DNA from: Haloferax gibbonsii ATCC 33959
Lineage (GTDB): Archaea > Halobacteriota > Halobacteria > Halobacteriales > Haloferacaceae
Assembly: GCF_000336775.1 (NCBI RefSeq)
Contig: NZ_AOLJ01000025.1
Coordinates: forward strand, 86,268 to 150,267
DNA length: 64,000 bases
Reading direction: 5' to 3'
Every line of letters begins with the position of its first letter. Position 1 is the stretch's first letter. Below the pieces are notes generated by a model. The model saw nothing but the letters and a program-made list of their open reading frames with translations, made no database searches and had not been told where the DNA came from. Below, piece after piece: positions 34,532-43,503 of this stretch. Both the position numbers and the translations under genes were made by a program.

Positions 34532-35029
34532 ATGGTCTGGGTCCGCTCCGAACACGCGGGTGCGCTGGCCGTCGTCTCGACGTGGCTCTGTGCGCTCCTC
34601 CCGTGGAACGTCACGTACACGCCGAACCTCTCGGGCGTGAGCCTGCTTTTCGTCCGGTTCCCCTTCGCCGAGATTCAGTTCGCGTGGGGCCTCTCCAGCC
34701 GCGTCGCGGTCAGGAGCCCGCTGTCCGCGCTGTCGCTCCAGTCGGGACAGACCGTCGCGGTCGCCTACCAGGCGTGGGTCGTCGGCGCGGCCGTCCTGGC
34801 GCTCGCGGTCCTGTTCTCGCTGGTCTACTACCTGCGCGACGAGCGGGTCGAAGCCGGGCCGGTCGACCCCGTTCGGGTCCTCGGCGGCCTCCTCGGCGTC
34901 GTCGGCGTCGTCCTCGCCGCGTCGACGTATCTGCTCGCGACGCGCGGGCTTCCGGGCATCCCGCTCCCGCTCGGCGTCGTCATCTCGCTCGTTCTCGCCG
35001 GCGTGCTCCTGACGGTCGACCGGACCTGA
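34532..35029 (+). CDS. hypothetical four-helix membrane protein
   Basis: A 165-residue membrane protein with about four hydrophobic helices: one at the N-terminus after MVWVRSEHAGALAVVSTWLC, one around VAYQAWVVGAAVLALAVLFS, and two in the C-terminal third. It has a short loop of polar residues (DERVEAGPVDP) between helices 2 and 3. I recognise it only as a haloarchaeal conserved hypothetical. It sits 102 bp before the PilB-like gene in the same direction and could be a pilus accessory, but no motif shows this. Confidence 0.65.
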   Translation: MVWVRSEHAGALAVVSTWLCALLPWNVTYTPNLSGVSLLFVRFPFAEIQFAWGLSSRVAVRSPLSALSLQSGQTVAVAYQAWVVGAAVLALAVLFSLVYYLRDERVEAGPVDPVRVLGGLLGVVGVVLAASTYLLATRGLPGIPLPLGVVISLVLAGVLLTVDRT

Positions 35030-35082
35030 ACGCGAGCCGCGGGCCGGGTCGTTCTCGCCGAGTGACAGTCTCCCGCGCGGAC

Positions 35083-35090
35083 CTTTTAAG
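35083..35090 (+). promoter_or_regulatory. TATA-like element for the pilB/pilC-like operon
   Basis: CTTTTAAG, which would start transcription near 35112-35116 and give a short 5' leader. The Shine-Dalgarno-like GGTGA at 35125-35129 lies just before the ATG at 35132. Confidence 0.5.
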
Positions 35091-35131
35091 TTCCAACCCC
35101 CCATACCTCCCGACCAACCAACCGGGTGACG

Positions 35132-36826
35132 ATGGCACGAGATATCACGAGCGAGACGAAGGCGACGCGCGACCCGCGGGGCGACCGAGGGGTGTTGAGA
35201 CTCCTCGCCGACGGGGAGTTCGACGCCGCGACCGCCGAGACCCAGCGGCTCCTGCGCCGGACCGCGGAGATGCTCCGGGGGTCGAAGCTCGACGTGCTCC
35301 CGCTGACGCCGGACGACACGCCGCTCGGGACCTACGAGATTCCCGAGGGCCACGAGGAGGTCGAGCGTTACTGGGTGAACGCCCCCTTCGCCTACGTCGT
35401 CGTCACCTACGACACGGACGCGACCGCCCACCAGTACCACACCGTCGAACCCGACCTCGACGAGTTCGAGGCGTCGCTGCTCGAACGCGTTCGAACCGAC
35501 GTGCGCGACCCGCTTTTGTACCGCCGCGAGGCGGACCCGCGGACCGAGTCGGCGCTCGTCGAAGAGCTCCAGTCGCTTCTCGAACAGTACGGGCTGGAAC
35601 TCGACATGAACACCTTCTACACGCTGTTGTACTACCTCCGGCGGGACTTCCACGGCTACGGTCGCCTGGACCCGCTGATGAAGGACCCGCACATCGAGGA
35701 CATCTCGTGTGACGGCTACGACCTGCCGCTTTTCGTCTACCACGACGAGTACACGGACATCGCCACCAACGTCTCGTTCGAGGCCGAGGAACTCGACAAC
35801 TTCGTCATCCGCCTCGCCCAGCGCTCCGGCCAGCACATCAGCGTCGGCGACCCCGTGCTCGGGACGACGCTCCCGAACGGCGCGCGCGCCGAGTTGGCCC
35901 TCGGCGAGGAGGTCACCCCGCGCGGGTCGGCTTTCACCATCCGCCTCTACGCCGAAGAGCCGTTCACGCCCATCGACCTCGTTCGCTACGGCACGTTCTC
36001 CATCGAGCAGATGGCCTACCTGTGGCTCTGTATCGAACACAACAAGAGCCTCATCTTCGCGGGCGGCACCGCCTCGGGGAAGACAACCTCGATGAACGCG
36101 GTGTCGATGTTCGTCCCCCCGCGGTCGAAGGTGCTGTCCATCGAGGACACCCGCGAACTCGCGCTCTACCACGATAACTGGCTGTCGTCTGTCACCCGCG
36201 AGCGCCTCCACGAAGGGACCGACATCTCGATGTACGACCTGCTTCGCTCGGCGCTCCGGCACCGCCCCGAGTACATCATCGTCGGCGAGGTCCGCGGCGA
36301 CGAGGCCGTGACGCTGTTCCAGGCGATGAACACGGGGCACACGACGTTCTCGACGATGCACGCCGACAGCATCGAGACGGTCATCAACCGCCTCGAAAAC
36401 GAGCCCATCAACGTCCCGCGCGCGATGGTGCAGTCGCTCGACCTGCTGTGCGTCCAGACGCTCACCCGCCACGACGGCGAGCGCGTCCGCCGCTCGCAGA
36501 CCATCGGCGAAATCGGCGACATCGACCAGCGGACCGGCGAACTCGACTACTCGTCGGCGTTCGCGTGGGAGCCAGAGACCGACACGTTCAGTCAGAACGA
36601 CAGCTCGCTGCTCACCGAAATCCAGCGCGAGAACGGCTGGTCGCGGACGGAGCTCCGTCGGGAACTCCGTCGCCGCGAGGTGTTCCTCAAGTACCTCCTC
36701 GACAAGGACGTCTCGGACTACCGGCGCTTTACCGCGCTCATCAACGAGTACTACGCGGACTCCGAGGACGTGATGCGGCGCGTCGAGGCCGACGAGGACA
36801 TCGTCGACGCCGGCACGGAGGCCTGA
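35132..36826 (+). CDS. type II/IV secretion system ATPase (GspE/PilB/TadA family)
   Basis: A 564-residue assembly ATPase. It shows an N-terminal domain of about 180 residues, then the RecA-like core with Walker A (AGGTASGKTTS, residues about 309-319), the Asp box (EDTREL), Walker B (YIIVGEVRGDEA, about 380-391) and the His box (TTFSTMHADS). The family energises assembly of archaeal type IV pili or related secretion fibres on the inner face of the membrane. With the F-type membrane protein that follows after one base, it makes a PilB-PilC pair. I chose ATG 35132 over GTG 35126. No pilin gene is next to it. Confidence 0.93.
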   Translation: MARDITSETKATRDPRGDRGVLRLLADGEFDAATAETQRLLRRTAEMLRGSKLDVLPLTPDDTPLGTYEIPEGHEEVERYWVNAPFAYVVVTYDTDATAHQYHTVEPDLDEFEASLLERVRTDVRDPLLYRREADPRTESALVEELQSLLEQYGLELDMNTFYTLLYYLRRDFHGYGRLDPLMKDPHIEDISCDGYDLPLFVYHDEYTDIATNVSFEAEELDNFVIRLAQRSGQHISVGDPVLGTTLPNGARAELALGEEVTPRGSAFTIRLYAEEPFTPIDLVRYGTFSIEQMAYLWLCIEHNKSLIFAGGTASGKTTSMNAVSMFVPPRSKVLSIEDTRELALYHDNWLSSVTRERLHEGTDISMYDLLRSALRHRPEYIIVGEVRGDEAVTLFQAMNTGHTTFSTMHADSIETVINRLENEPINVPRAMVQSLDLLCVQTLTRHDGERVRRSQTIGEIGDIDQRTGELDYSSAFAWEPETDTFSQNDSSLLTEIQRENGWSRTELRRELRRREVFLKYLLDKDVSDYRRFTALINEYYADSEDVMRRVEADEDIVDAGTEA

Positions 36827-36827
36827 G

Positions 36828-38954
36828 ATGGCCGCCGCGCAGTACCTGTACCTGCTCCCCCTCGTTCTCGCCGTCCTCCTCGTTCTCCCCGTCGTCCTGT
36901 CGCCGGTGAGCCGTTCGGCCGACCTCCTCGTCTCGCGGGTCGCCCTCTCCGTCTTCGGCTTCTACGTCGCCAACGAGAACCCCCGGCGCAGGGAGCAGCG
37001 AAACCAACTGCGAGCGGCCCACGTGAGCGTCACCCACCGCGTGTACGCCTCGCGGACGCTCCTCATGGCGGCCGTCTTCGGCGTCGCCGGGAGCGTCTTC
37101 GGCGTCTATCTCGCCGCGGTGACCCTCGAAACGCTCGCCGTTCAGTCCGAGGCGATTCGCGAAGTTCTTCCGGCCGCCCTCGGCTTCCTCGGCGGGCTCA
37201 CGAGCATCCAGGCGCTCCCGCTCCGCGACCTGTTTCTCGCGCTCTTGCTTTCGAGCGCGACGCTCGGGGCGCTCCTCGCGCTCGGCGTCTACTGGGGTCG
37301 GTGGTACGTCCTCACCGAGCGCGCCCGCACCCGCTCGTCGGAAATCGAGGCGACGCTCCCGCGGACGGTCGCGTTCGTCTTCGCGCTGTCGCGGTCGGGG
37401 ATGCCGTTCCCGCAGGTGCTGGAGACGCTGGCCCGAAACGAGGCAATCTACGGCGAGGCGGCGCGGGAGGTCAGCATCGTCGTCCGCGACATGGACGCCT
37501 TCGGCACCGACGTGCTCTCCGCCCTCCAGACGATGGCCACGCGGACGCCGAGTCCGAGCCTCGAAGAGTTCGCCGAGAACCTCGCCAGCGTGCTGGGGAG
37601 CGGTCGCAACCTCTCGTCGTTCCTCCAAGAGCAGTACGAGCGGTTTCAGGCGGAGGCGGAGGCTCAACAACAGCAGTATCTCGACCTCCTGTCGACGTTC
37701 GCCGAGGTGTACGTCACCGTCCTCGTGGCCGGGCCGCTGTTTTTCATCACCGTCCTCGTCGTCATCGGTCTCGTCCTCGCGGACACGCTGACGCTCATCC
37801 GAATCGTCGGCTACCTCGGCATCCCGCTGGCGAGTTTCGGCTTCGTCGTCTACATCGACAGCATCACCGAGTCGCTCCGGGGCGCGGCGGTCGCCGACGA
37901 CGACGCGGAGACCGCGGGCGCGTCGCTCCGGCGCATCGACGCGACTGGCGGCGTCGGTTCGGCCCCGGCGACCGACGGCGGCGAGACCGACGCCGGAGGC
38001 GACCCGTGGCGCGCGAACCGCGAGCGACTCGCCGCCTACGACCGGTTCCGCGCGGTTCGCGACTGGTTCGACCGCCCGCTCGACACCCTCGGCCGCCATC
38101 CGCTCGCCACGCTCGCGCTCACCGTTCCGCTGGGGCTCGTCTGGGTCGCCCTGCGGACCACGTTCCCCGCGGACCCGACGCTCCTCGGCGTCGCCGACGC
38201 GGTGGACCAACACGTCGTGGAGGCCGCAATCGGCGCGCTCGTCGTCGTCTCGGCGTTTCACGAGCTTCGGAAGCGGCGGATTCGCGCCATCGAGCGGAGC
38301 ATGCCCGACTTCCTCGACCGCCTCGCGAGCGTCAACGAGGCCGGGCTGACGGTCGTTCAGAGCCTCCGCCGGGTGTCCGCGTCGGACCTCGGCCCCCTCG
38401 GCGACGAGGTCGACCGAGCCGTCCGCGACATCGACTGGGGGGCCGACGCCCAGACCGCGCTCCGGCGGATGGACCGCCGGACGACGAGCCCGATGGTGTC
38501 GCGGTCGGTGACGCTCATCACCAACGCGATGAGCGCGAGCGGCGACCTCGCGCCCGTGCTCCGCATCGCGGCCAACGAGGCCCAAGACAGCCGCCGACTC
38601 GCCCGCGAGCGGAACCAGGAGATGGTCACCTACCTCCTCGTCATCTACATCTCGTTTCTCGTCTTCCTCGGCATCGTCGCCGCGTTGACGGTGTCGTTCA
38701 TCCCGGCGGTCGAGCAGGCCAGCGCCGGTGCCATCGGCTCCGGCGAGGTCGCGGGCGTCACCTCCGGCGCGTTCTCCGGCCTCCGCGACGTGAACACCGC
38801 CTCCTACACGCTGTTGTTCTTCCACGTCACGGCGATTCAGGGGCTCTGCTCGGGACTCATCGCCGGACAGCTCGGCGAGGGACAGGTCGCCGACGGGGTC
38901 AAACACGCCGCCGTCCTGCTCGTCATCACCTACGTGACGTTCATGTTCATCTGA
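36828..38954 (+). CDS. type II secretion system F-family membrane protein (PilC/TadC-like)
   Basis: A 708-residue platform protein carrying two T2SSF domains, each a membrane-flanked helical bundle: the first near PQVLETLARNEAIYGEAARE (residues about 196-215), the second near RLASVNEAGLTVVQSLRRV (about 500-518). Hydrophobic segments occur at residues 5-30, 75-105, 130-155, 300-345 and in the C-terminal third. The domain pair is separated by a charged linker (DDAETAGASLRR). The long archaeal-type double-F-domain form pairs with the ATPase encoded immediately upstream; both are expected to assemble a pilus or export fibre. Confidence 0.92.
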   Translation: MAAAQYLYLLPLVLAVLLVLPVVLSPVSRSADLLVSRVALSVFGFYVANENPRRREQRNQLRAAHVSVTHRVYASRTLLMAAVFGVAGSVFGVYLAAVTLETLAVQSEAIREVLPAALGFLGGLTSIQALPLRDLFLALLLSSATLGALLALGVYWGRWYVLTERARTRSSEIEATLPRTVAFVFALSRSGMPFPQVLETLARNEAIYGEAAREVSIVVRDMDAFGTDVLSALQTMATRTPSPSLEEFAENLASVLGSGRNLSSFLQEQYERFQAEAEAQQQQYLDLLSTFAEVYVTVLVAGPLFFITVLVVIGLVLADTLTLIRIVGYLGIPLASFGFVVYIDSITESLRGAAVADDDAETAGASLRRIDATGGVGSAPATDGGETDAGGDPWRANRERLAAYDRFRAVRDWFDRPLDTLGRHPLATLALTVPLGLVWVALRTTFPADPTLLGVADAVDQHVVEAAIGALVVVSAFHELRKRRIRAIERSMPDFLDRLASVNEAGLTVVQSLRRVSASDLGPLGDEVDRAVRDIDWGADAQTALRRMDRRTTSPMVSRSVTLITNAMSASGDLAPVLRIAANEAQDSRRLARERNQEMVTYLLVIYISFLVFLGIVAALTVSFIPAVEQASAGAIGSGEVAGVTSGAFSGLRDVNTASYTLLFFHVTAIQGLCSGLIAGQLGEGQVADGVKHAAVLLVITYVTFMFI

Positions 38955-39039
38955 ACCGGCGCGGCTCGGCCGACGACCGGAGCCGCCGGCCGCGCCCGCG
39001 ACCCGTGCGGTCTTTGTCTCGCCGCCTCGACCGACCGGC

Positions 39040-39693
39040 ATGGACGGAGACGAACCCCGAGACGGGGTCCGCGAGACGTACGACCGCATCGCGTCGCACT
39101 TCGCGTCGACCCGCGAGTACCCGTGGCCCGAAGTCGAGTCGTTCGTCGCCGACGCGACCGAGTCGGGGGCGGCGGCCCGCGCGCTCGACCTCGGCTGCGG
39201 CAACGGCCGGCACGTGGAACTCCTCGCCGCGCACGCCGAGGAAGTCGTCGGCCTCGACGTGAGCCGCGGCCTGCTCGACGAGGCGGTCGCGAGAGCGGCC
39301 GAGCGCGGCTTCGACGCCGGACTCGTGCAGGGCGACGCCTCGCGGCTCCCCTTCGCCGACGACGCCTTCGACCTCGCGGTGTACGTGGCGACGATTCACC
39401 ACCTCGCGCCGCGGGCGGCGCGCGTGGCGAGCCTGAACGAACTCGCGCGCGTGCTCGACGCCGACGGCCGCGCGGTCGTCAGCGCGTGGAGCACCGCCCA
39501 CGACACGTTCGACCGCGAGGACGGCTTCGACACGACGGTCGACTGGACGCTCCCCGGCGGCGAGACGGTGCCCCGATTTTACCACATCTACGCGCCCGAC
39601 GAGTTCGACGCCGACCTCGACGCGAGCGACCTCGCAGTCGTCGAATCGACGGTGTCCAGCGGGAACTGCTACGCCGTCGTCGCCGGCCGCTGA
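39040..39693 (+). CDS. class I SAM-dependent methyltransferase (Trm9/ALKBH8-like)
   Basis: A 217-residue methyltransferase. Motif I is ALDLGCGNGRHVELL (residues about 48-62), followed by the acidic motif II Asp in EVVGLDVSRG, motif III QGDASRLPFADDAFD and motif IV VATIHHLAP. The N-terminal VRETYDRIASHFASTREYPW resembles Trm9/ALKBH8-type tRNA wobble uridine methyltransferases. The substrate is inferred from resemblance only. The ATG is clear. Confidence 0.8.
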   Translation: MDGDEPRDGVRETYDRIASHFASTREYPWPEVESFVADATESGAAARALDLGCGNGRHVELLAAHAEEVVGLDVSRGLLDEAVARAAERGFDAGLVQGDASRLPFADDAFDLAVYVATIHHLAPRAARVASLNELARVLDADGRAVVSAWSTAHDTFDREDGFDTTVDWTLPGGETVPRFYHIYAPDEFDADLDASDLAVVESTVSSGNCYAVVAGR

Positions 39694-39788
39694 ACGTCGG
39701 TTGGGGATTGCGGGCGTCGCGGGCGCGGCTCGCAGTGTTAATTGCTAACACGTTCCGGGTGGATGCCGGCCGCGCACAGGTGATGTGG

Positions 39789-39796
39789 GCTTAAGA
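39789..39796 (+). promoter_or_regulatory. TATA-like element for the thioredoxin-reductase-like gene
   Basis: GCTTAAGA placed 23-30 bases before the ATG at 39819, compatible with leaderless transcription. Confidence 0.45.
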
Positions 39797-39818
39797 GCGC
39801 CGGGACGAATCTCCGTGT

Positions 39819-40847
39819 ATGACCGAGACCGACGAACCACGGGAGTACGAGGTTGTCGTCGTTGGCGGCGGCCCCGCGGGGCTCCAGACCGCGCTCTACA
39901 CGACGCGGCTGGGCCACGACACCGCGCTCGTGGACCGCGGCGGCGGCCGCGCGGCCATGATGCTCGACACGCACAACGTCATCGGCGTCACTGAGGACGT
40001 CTCCGGCAACGAGTTCCTCGAAACGGCGCGCGGGCAACTCGAAGACTACGGGACCGACATCCACCGCGACTTCGTGACCGACGCGGAGCGGTTGGACGAC
40101 GGCCGGTTCCGCCTCGTCGGCAACGAGGGCGAGTTCGTCGCCGACCGCGTCGTCCTCGGCGTCGGCTTCAACGACGAGCGACCCGACCCGCCACTTCCCC
40201 GCACCGGGAAGGGCCTGCACTACTGCCTGCACTGCGACGCCTACATGTTCGTCGACGAGTCGGTGTACGTGATGGGCCACTCGGACTCCGCGGCCTACGT
40301 CGCCATGATAATGCTCAACTTCACCGACGAGGTGGACCTGCTGCTCCGCGGCGACGAGCCGACGTGGTCCGACGAGACGGACGAACTCGTCCGCGCGCAC
40401 CCCGTCGACATCGTCGAATCGGAGATTTCGGGCATGACGAAGCGCGACGACGGCTGGCTGGAGAGCTTCGAGTTCGAAGACGGCACCGTCCGCGAGTACA
40501 AAGGCGGCTTCGCCATGTACGGCTCGAACTACAACACGACGCTGTTCGAGGCGCTCGACGTGGAGCTCAACGACGACGAGACGGTCCCGGTGGACGACCA
40601 CGGCCGGACCAACGTCGACGGCGTGTTCGCGGTCGGCGACATCACCCCCGGTCACAACCAGATTCCGGTGGCGATGGGCAAGGGAGCGAAAGCCGGCATC
40701 GCCATCCACATGGAGCTCCGCGAGTTCCCCAAGAGCCTCGACGAGATTCGCGCCGAGGGCGCGGTGAGCGTCGACGACGTGCCCGGTATCTCCCCCGGAC
40801 TGCTCGACAAGGCGAAACAGTTTAACGAGTCACACGCGGACGACTGA
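39819..40847 (+). CDS. thioredoxin reductase-like FAD/NAD(P)H oxidoreductase
   Basis: A 342-residue flavoprotein: FAD-binding EVVVVGGGPAGLQTALYTTR near residues 10-29, the redox motif HYCLHCDAY (CxxC, near residues 132-140), a second nucleotide-binding site (VYVMGHSDSAAYVAMI) and the C-terminal VDGVFAVGDITPGHNQ. The CxxC and order of domains match thioredoxin reductase, but the NADPH-site glycine-rich motif (GHSDSAAY) is not the usual GxGxxA/G, so the electron donor may differ. It is expected to transfer electrons to a thioredoxin-like partner; none is adjacent. Confidence 0.87.
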   Translation: MTETDEPREYEVVVVGGGPAGLQTALYTTRLGHDTALVDRGGGRAAMMLDTHNVIGVTEDVSGNEFLETARGQLEDYGTDIHRDFVTDAERLDDGRFRLVGNEGEFVADRVVLGVGFNDERPDPPLPRTGKGLHYCLHCDAYMFVDESVYVMGHSDSAAYVAMIMLNFTDEVDLLLRGDEPTWSDETDELVRAHPVDIVESEISGMTKRDDGWLESFEFEDGTVREYKGGFAMYGSNYNTTLFEALDVELNDDETVPVDDHGRTNVDGVFAVGDITPGHNQIPVAMGKGAKAGIAIHMELREFPKSLDEIRAEGAVSVDDVPGISPGLLDKAKQFNESHADD

Positions 40848-40930
40848 GGCCGTAATTCGGCGAAATTCGGTGAAAACCGAGGCGTACGAACACCCTTCTA
40901 AAGTTCTCTCGGCCAGTACGGTCTCCCACG

Positions 40931-42172
40931 ATGAAACGTACTGGACTTGCGACTGTCTTGCTCGCGCTCATGGTCGTACTGGCCGGCTGCGCGGGCGGGA
41001 CCGGCACGCTGACCGAGACGCAGACCGACGGGGCCGCCGACGCGACGACGACCGCGTCGTCCGACGGCGACGCCGCCCGGACGGGGACCGTGAACTTCTA
41101 CGTGAGCGACGAGCAGAACGCCATCGCCGACTTCGAACACCTCAACGTCACCATCGAACGCGTGACGCTCGTCCGCGCGGACGGCGACGCCGAGTCGGAG
41201 ACCGAGGTCGAAACCGAGGACGCAGACTCCGAGTCCGCCGAGAACGACACGAACGCCGACGCGGAGGCGAACGCGAGCGTCGAGGTCGAACTCGAAGCCA
41301 ACGCGACGGCGAACGCGACGAACGCGTCCGCCTCGACCAACGGGTCGGTCGACGCTGACGCCGACGCCGACGCCGAGGTCGAAGAATCGGTCGACGCGAA
41401 CGACACCGACGCGGCCGAAGGCGAATCGAGCGTCACCTACGAGGTCGACAACGTGACCGTCGACCTGACCGAACTGCAGGGCGAAAACGCGAGTCTCGTC
41501 GGCGAGTACGACGTGCCGGAGGGCAACTACACGAAGGTCTTCGTGCACGTGAGCGACGTGAACGGGACGCTGAAGACCGGCGAACGGGTCAACGTGAAGC
41601 TCCCGAGTAACAAGCTTCAGCTCAACACGGACTTCGAAGTCGGCAACGGCGAATCCGTCGACTTCGTCTTCGACATCACGGCGTTCGAGGCGGGCGGCAG
41701 CGGGAAGTACATCCTCAAGCCCGTCGTGAGCGAGTCCGGGACGGACGTGCCGATTACGAAGGTCGGCGCGGAAAAGAAGGCAGACGCGGAAGCCGAGGCC
41801 GAGGCTGAGGCGAACGCCGAGGTCGAAGCGGGCGAAAACGGGACCGACGACGGCGAGCGCGCCGAAGTCGACGCCGAGAGCGACCTCACCGTGAGCTTCG
41901 ACGGGAACGTCTCCGCCGGCGAGAACGTGACGGTGGTCGTCACGCGGAACGGGACGCCCGTGGAGAACGCGACGGTGACGATAAACGGCGAGACCGCCGG
42001 CACGACCGACGCCGACGGCGAGTTAGGCGTCGCCATCCCCGACGAGCGGGACGTGACGGTCGTCGTCGTCGACGGTGAGACCGAGGCCGAGTCGGAGTTC
42101 GAGTTCGAGTTCCTCGGGAGCGCCCCCGACAACCCCGCAGAGGGCGGCGAATCGACCTCCCTCGTCGCCTGA
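40931..42172 (+). CDS. DUF4382 lipoprotein with acidic insert and Ig-like C-terminus
   Basis: A 413-residue secreted lipoprotein. The signal peptide MKRTGLATVLLALMVVLAGC ends in a lipobox LAGC with Cys20 for lipid attachment. A DUF4382 domain follows (TVNFYVSDEQNAIADFEHLN, then TYEVDNVTVDLTELQGENAS and DVPEGNYTKVFVHV), but it is interrupted by a low-complexity stretch of Glu, Asp, Ala, Asn and Ser (residues about 85-165). A second acidic low-complexity linker (about 285-315) leads to a C-terminal beta domain with TVVVTRNGTPVENATVTI. Many NxS/NxT sites suggest N-glycosylation. Function unknown. Confidence 0.85.
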   Translation: MKRTGLATVLLALMVVLAGCAGGTGTLTETQTDGAADATTTASSDGDAARTGTVNFYVSDEQNAIADFEHLNVTIERVTLVRADGDAESETEVETEDADSESAENDTNADAEANASVEVELEANATANATNASASTNGSVDADADADAEVEESVDANDTDAAEGESSVTYEVDNVTVDLTELQGENASLVGEYDVPEGNYTKVFVHVSDVNGTLKTGERVNVKLPSNKLQLNTDFEVGNGESVDFVFDITAFEAGGSGKYILKPVVSESGTDVPITKVGAEKKADAEAEAEAEANAEVEAGENGTDDGERAEVDAESDLTVSFDGNVSAGENVTVVVTRNGTPVENATVTINGETAGTTDADGELGVAIPDERDVTVVVVDGETEAESEFEFEFLGSAPDNPAEGGESTSLVA

Positions 42173-42233
42173 CCGAAAAGGTAACATCCTTATTGGGGCG
42201 TCGAGAATGAAGGGATAGACGCGACGTTCGCGC

Positions 42234-42358
42234 GCACCGGTGTCTCGGCCGAGCGAAGCGAGGCCGAGGCTCGGTGCGAGCGAGTGAAGCGAGCGAGCAC
42301 CGGTGTTGAGACGGACGGAGTCCGTCGATGCACGGTGCGAATGAAATGAGCACCGGTG
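42234..42358 (+). repeat. GCACCGGTG direct repeats leading into tRNA-Gly
   Basis: The nonamer GCACCGGTG, with the palindromic core CACCGGTG, occurs at 42234-42242, 42297-42305 and 42350-42358. The last copy is the first nine bases of tRNA-Gly. The spacings are 63 and 53 bases. Partial copies (GGTGCGA near 42273 and CACGGTGCGA near 42331) lie between them, along with the repeated GAGCGAG/GAAGCGAG stretch. Confidence 0.75.
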
Positions 42359-42420
42359 GTCTAATGGTAAGACATTGGCCTTCCAAGCCAATTATCTGGG
42401 TTCGATTCCCAGCCGGTGCA
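42350..42420 (+). tRNA. tRNA-Gly(UCC)
   Basis: A 71-base cloverleaf without intron and without encoded CCA. The acceptor stem is GCACCGG with CCGGTGC, discriminator A at 42420. The D arm is GTCTAATGGTAAGAC, the anticodon arm is TTGGC-CTTCCAA-GCCAA with anticodon TCC, and the T arm is CTGGG-TTCGATT-CCCAG. All stems pair perfectly. It decodes GGA, and GGG by wobble. The upstream region is repeat-laden, and an earlier CTTATT near 42188 may be a distant promoter element. Confidence 0.97.
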
Positions 42421-42533
42421 TCTTCTCCGGACCGCTGTTCGCCACGGAGAGCGTTCAGCGACTCTCACGTCGTCGGAACTGGCGGCTATCCTTAACTATC
42501 GTTCCCACCATATTCGTGTGAGGTGTATTACAG

Positions 42534-43304
42534 ATGAGTCTGCTCGACGGCCGCGTCGCGGTCGTCACCGGCGGTAGCTCGGGTATCGGACGGGGAATCG
42601 CGCTGGCCTACGCCGAGGCGGGCGCGGACGTGGTTGTCTGCGACATCCGCGAAGAGCCGAAGGAAGGCGGCGCGCCGACCCACGAGAAAATCGAATCGGA
42701 CACCGACTCGTCGGCGACGTACGTCGAACTCGACGTGACCGACCCGGCCGCGTTCGAGGAGGCGATGGACGCCGCCGAGGCGTTCGGGGGCGTGGACGTG
42801 ATGGTGAACAACGCCGGCATCTGGCGGCCCGAGGAGTTCCTCGAAGTCACCGAAGCGGAGTTCCAAGGGATGATGGACATCAACCTGAAGGGCGTCTACT
42901 TCGGGGCGCAGGCGGCCGCAACGCGAATGGTCGAGTCCGGCGGCGGAAGCATCATCAACGTCTCCAGCGTCAACGGCATCTTCGGCAACGGTAACTACCC
43001 GACGTACAGCGCGTCGAAGGGGGCCGTCCGGACGCTCTCGTACTCGCTCGCCCACGGGCTCGGCGGGGACAACGTCCGGGTGAACGCGATTCACCCCGGC
43101 GCTATCAAGACCAAAATCGGCCCGGAAGGGGCCGAGGAGACGAGCGAGGAACAGATGGCGCAGCTGAACGCGATGATTCCGCTCGGTCGGCAGGGCGAAC
43201 CGGACGACGTGGCCGGCGTGGCGGTCTTCCTCGCCAGCGACCTCTCGAAGTACGTCACCGGCGAGTCCATCGTCGTCGACGGCGGCTGGACCAGTTGGCG
43301 GTGA
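42534..43304 (+). CDS. short-chain dehydrogenase/reductase (SDR)
   Basis: A 256-residue classical SDR: cofactor motif VTGGSSGIGRGIA (residues about 11-23), NNAG at about 91-94, catalytic Ser in NVSSVNG, and YSASK (about 162-166) for the Tyr-Lys pair. The acidic residue ending strand 2 (VVVCDIRE) favours NAD over NADP. C-terminal DGGWTSW is typical of the 3-oxoacyl-ACP reductase/glucose dehydrogenase branch; the substrate is unknown. A Shine-Dalgarno-like GAGGTG lies about ten bases before the ATG, so this is probably a leadered transcript, with CCTTAAC at about 42490 as TATA. Confidence 0.92.
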   Translation: MSLLDGRVAVVTGGSSGIGRGIALAYAEAGADVVVCDIREEPKEGGAPTHEKIESDTDSSATYVELDVTDPAAFEEAMDAAEAFGGVDVMVNNAGIWRPEEFLEVTEAEFQGMMDINLKGVYFGAQAAATRMVESGGGSIINVSSVNGIFGNGNYPTYSASKGAVRTLSYSLAHGLGGDNVRVNAIHPGAIKTKIGPEGAEETSEEQMAQLNAMIPLGRQGEPDDVAGVAVFLASDLSKYVTGESIVVDGGWTSWR

Positions 43305-43470
43305 CGCGGGGCTGGCCCGCGGCTGACGCGGTCAGTTCCGAGGTTGAGGCGGGACCGATACGCGGTTGACGCGGTCGGTCCGACGCTCGGTCCGTCGTGC
43401 CGCTCGAACGTCCACGAGCCCCCGAGATACGCGGACTACGGCGACTTCGGGTCTCAATCCCGGACCGTCT

Positions 43471-43478
43471 CTCTTATC
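43471..43478 (+). promoter_or_regulatory. TATA-like element for tatA
   Basis: CTCTTATC, 26-33 bases before the tatA ATG, compatible with a leaderless transcript. Confidence 0.4.
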
Positions 43479-43503
43479 TTCCCCCCGAACGTAACCGAAC
43501 GTA

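Noticed and set aside
43323..43335. Small palindrome CTGAC-GCG-GTCAG between the SDR gene and tatA as a terminator or operator.
   Set aside because: A 5-bp stem with a 3-base loop and no T tract; similar short palindromes are frequent in this GC-rich DNA.
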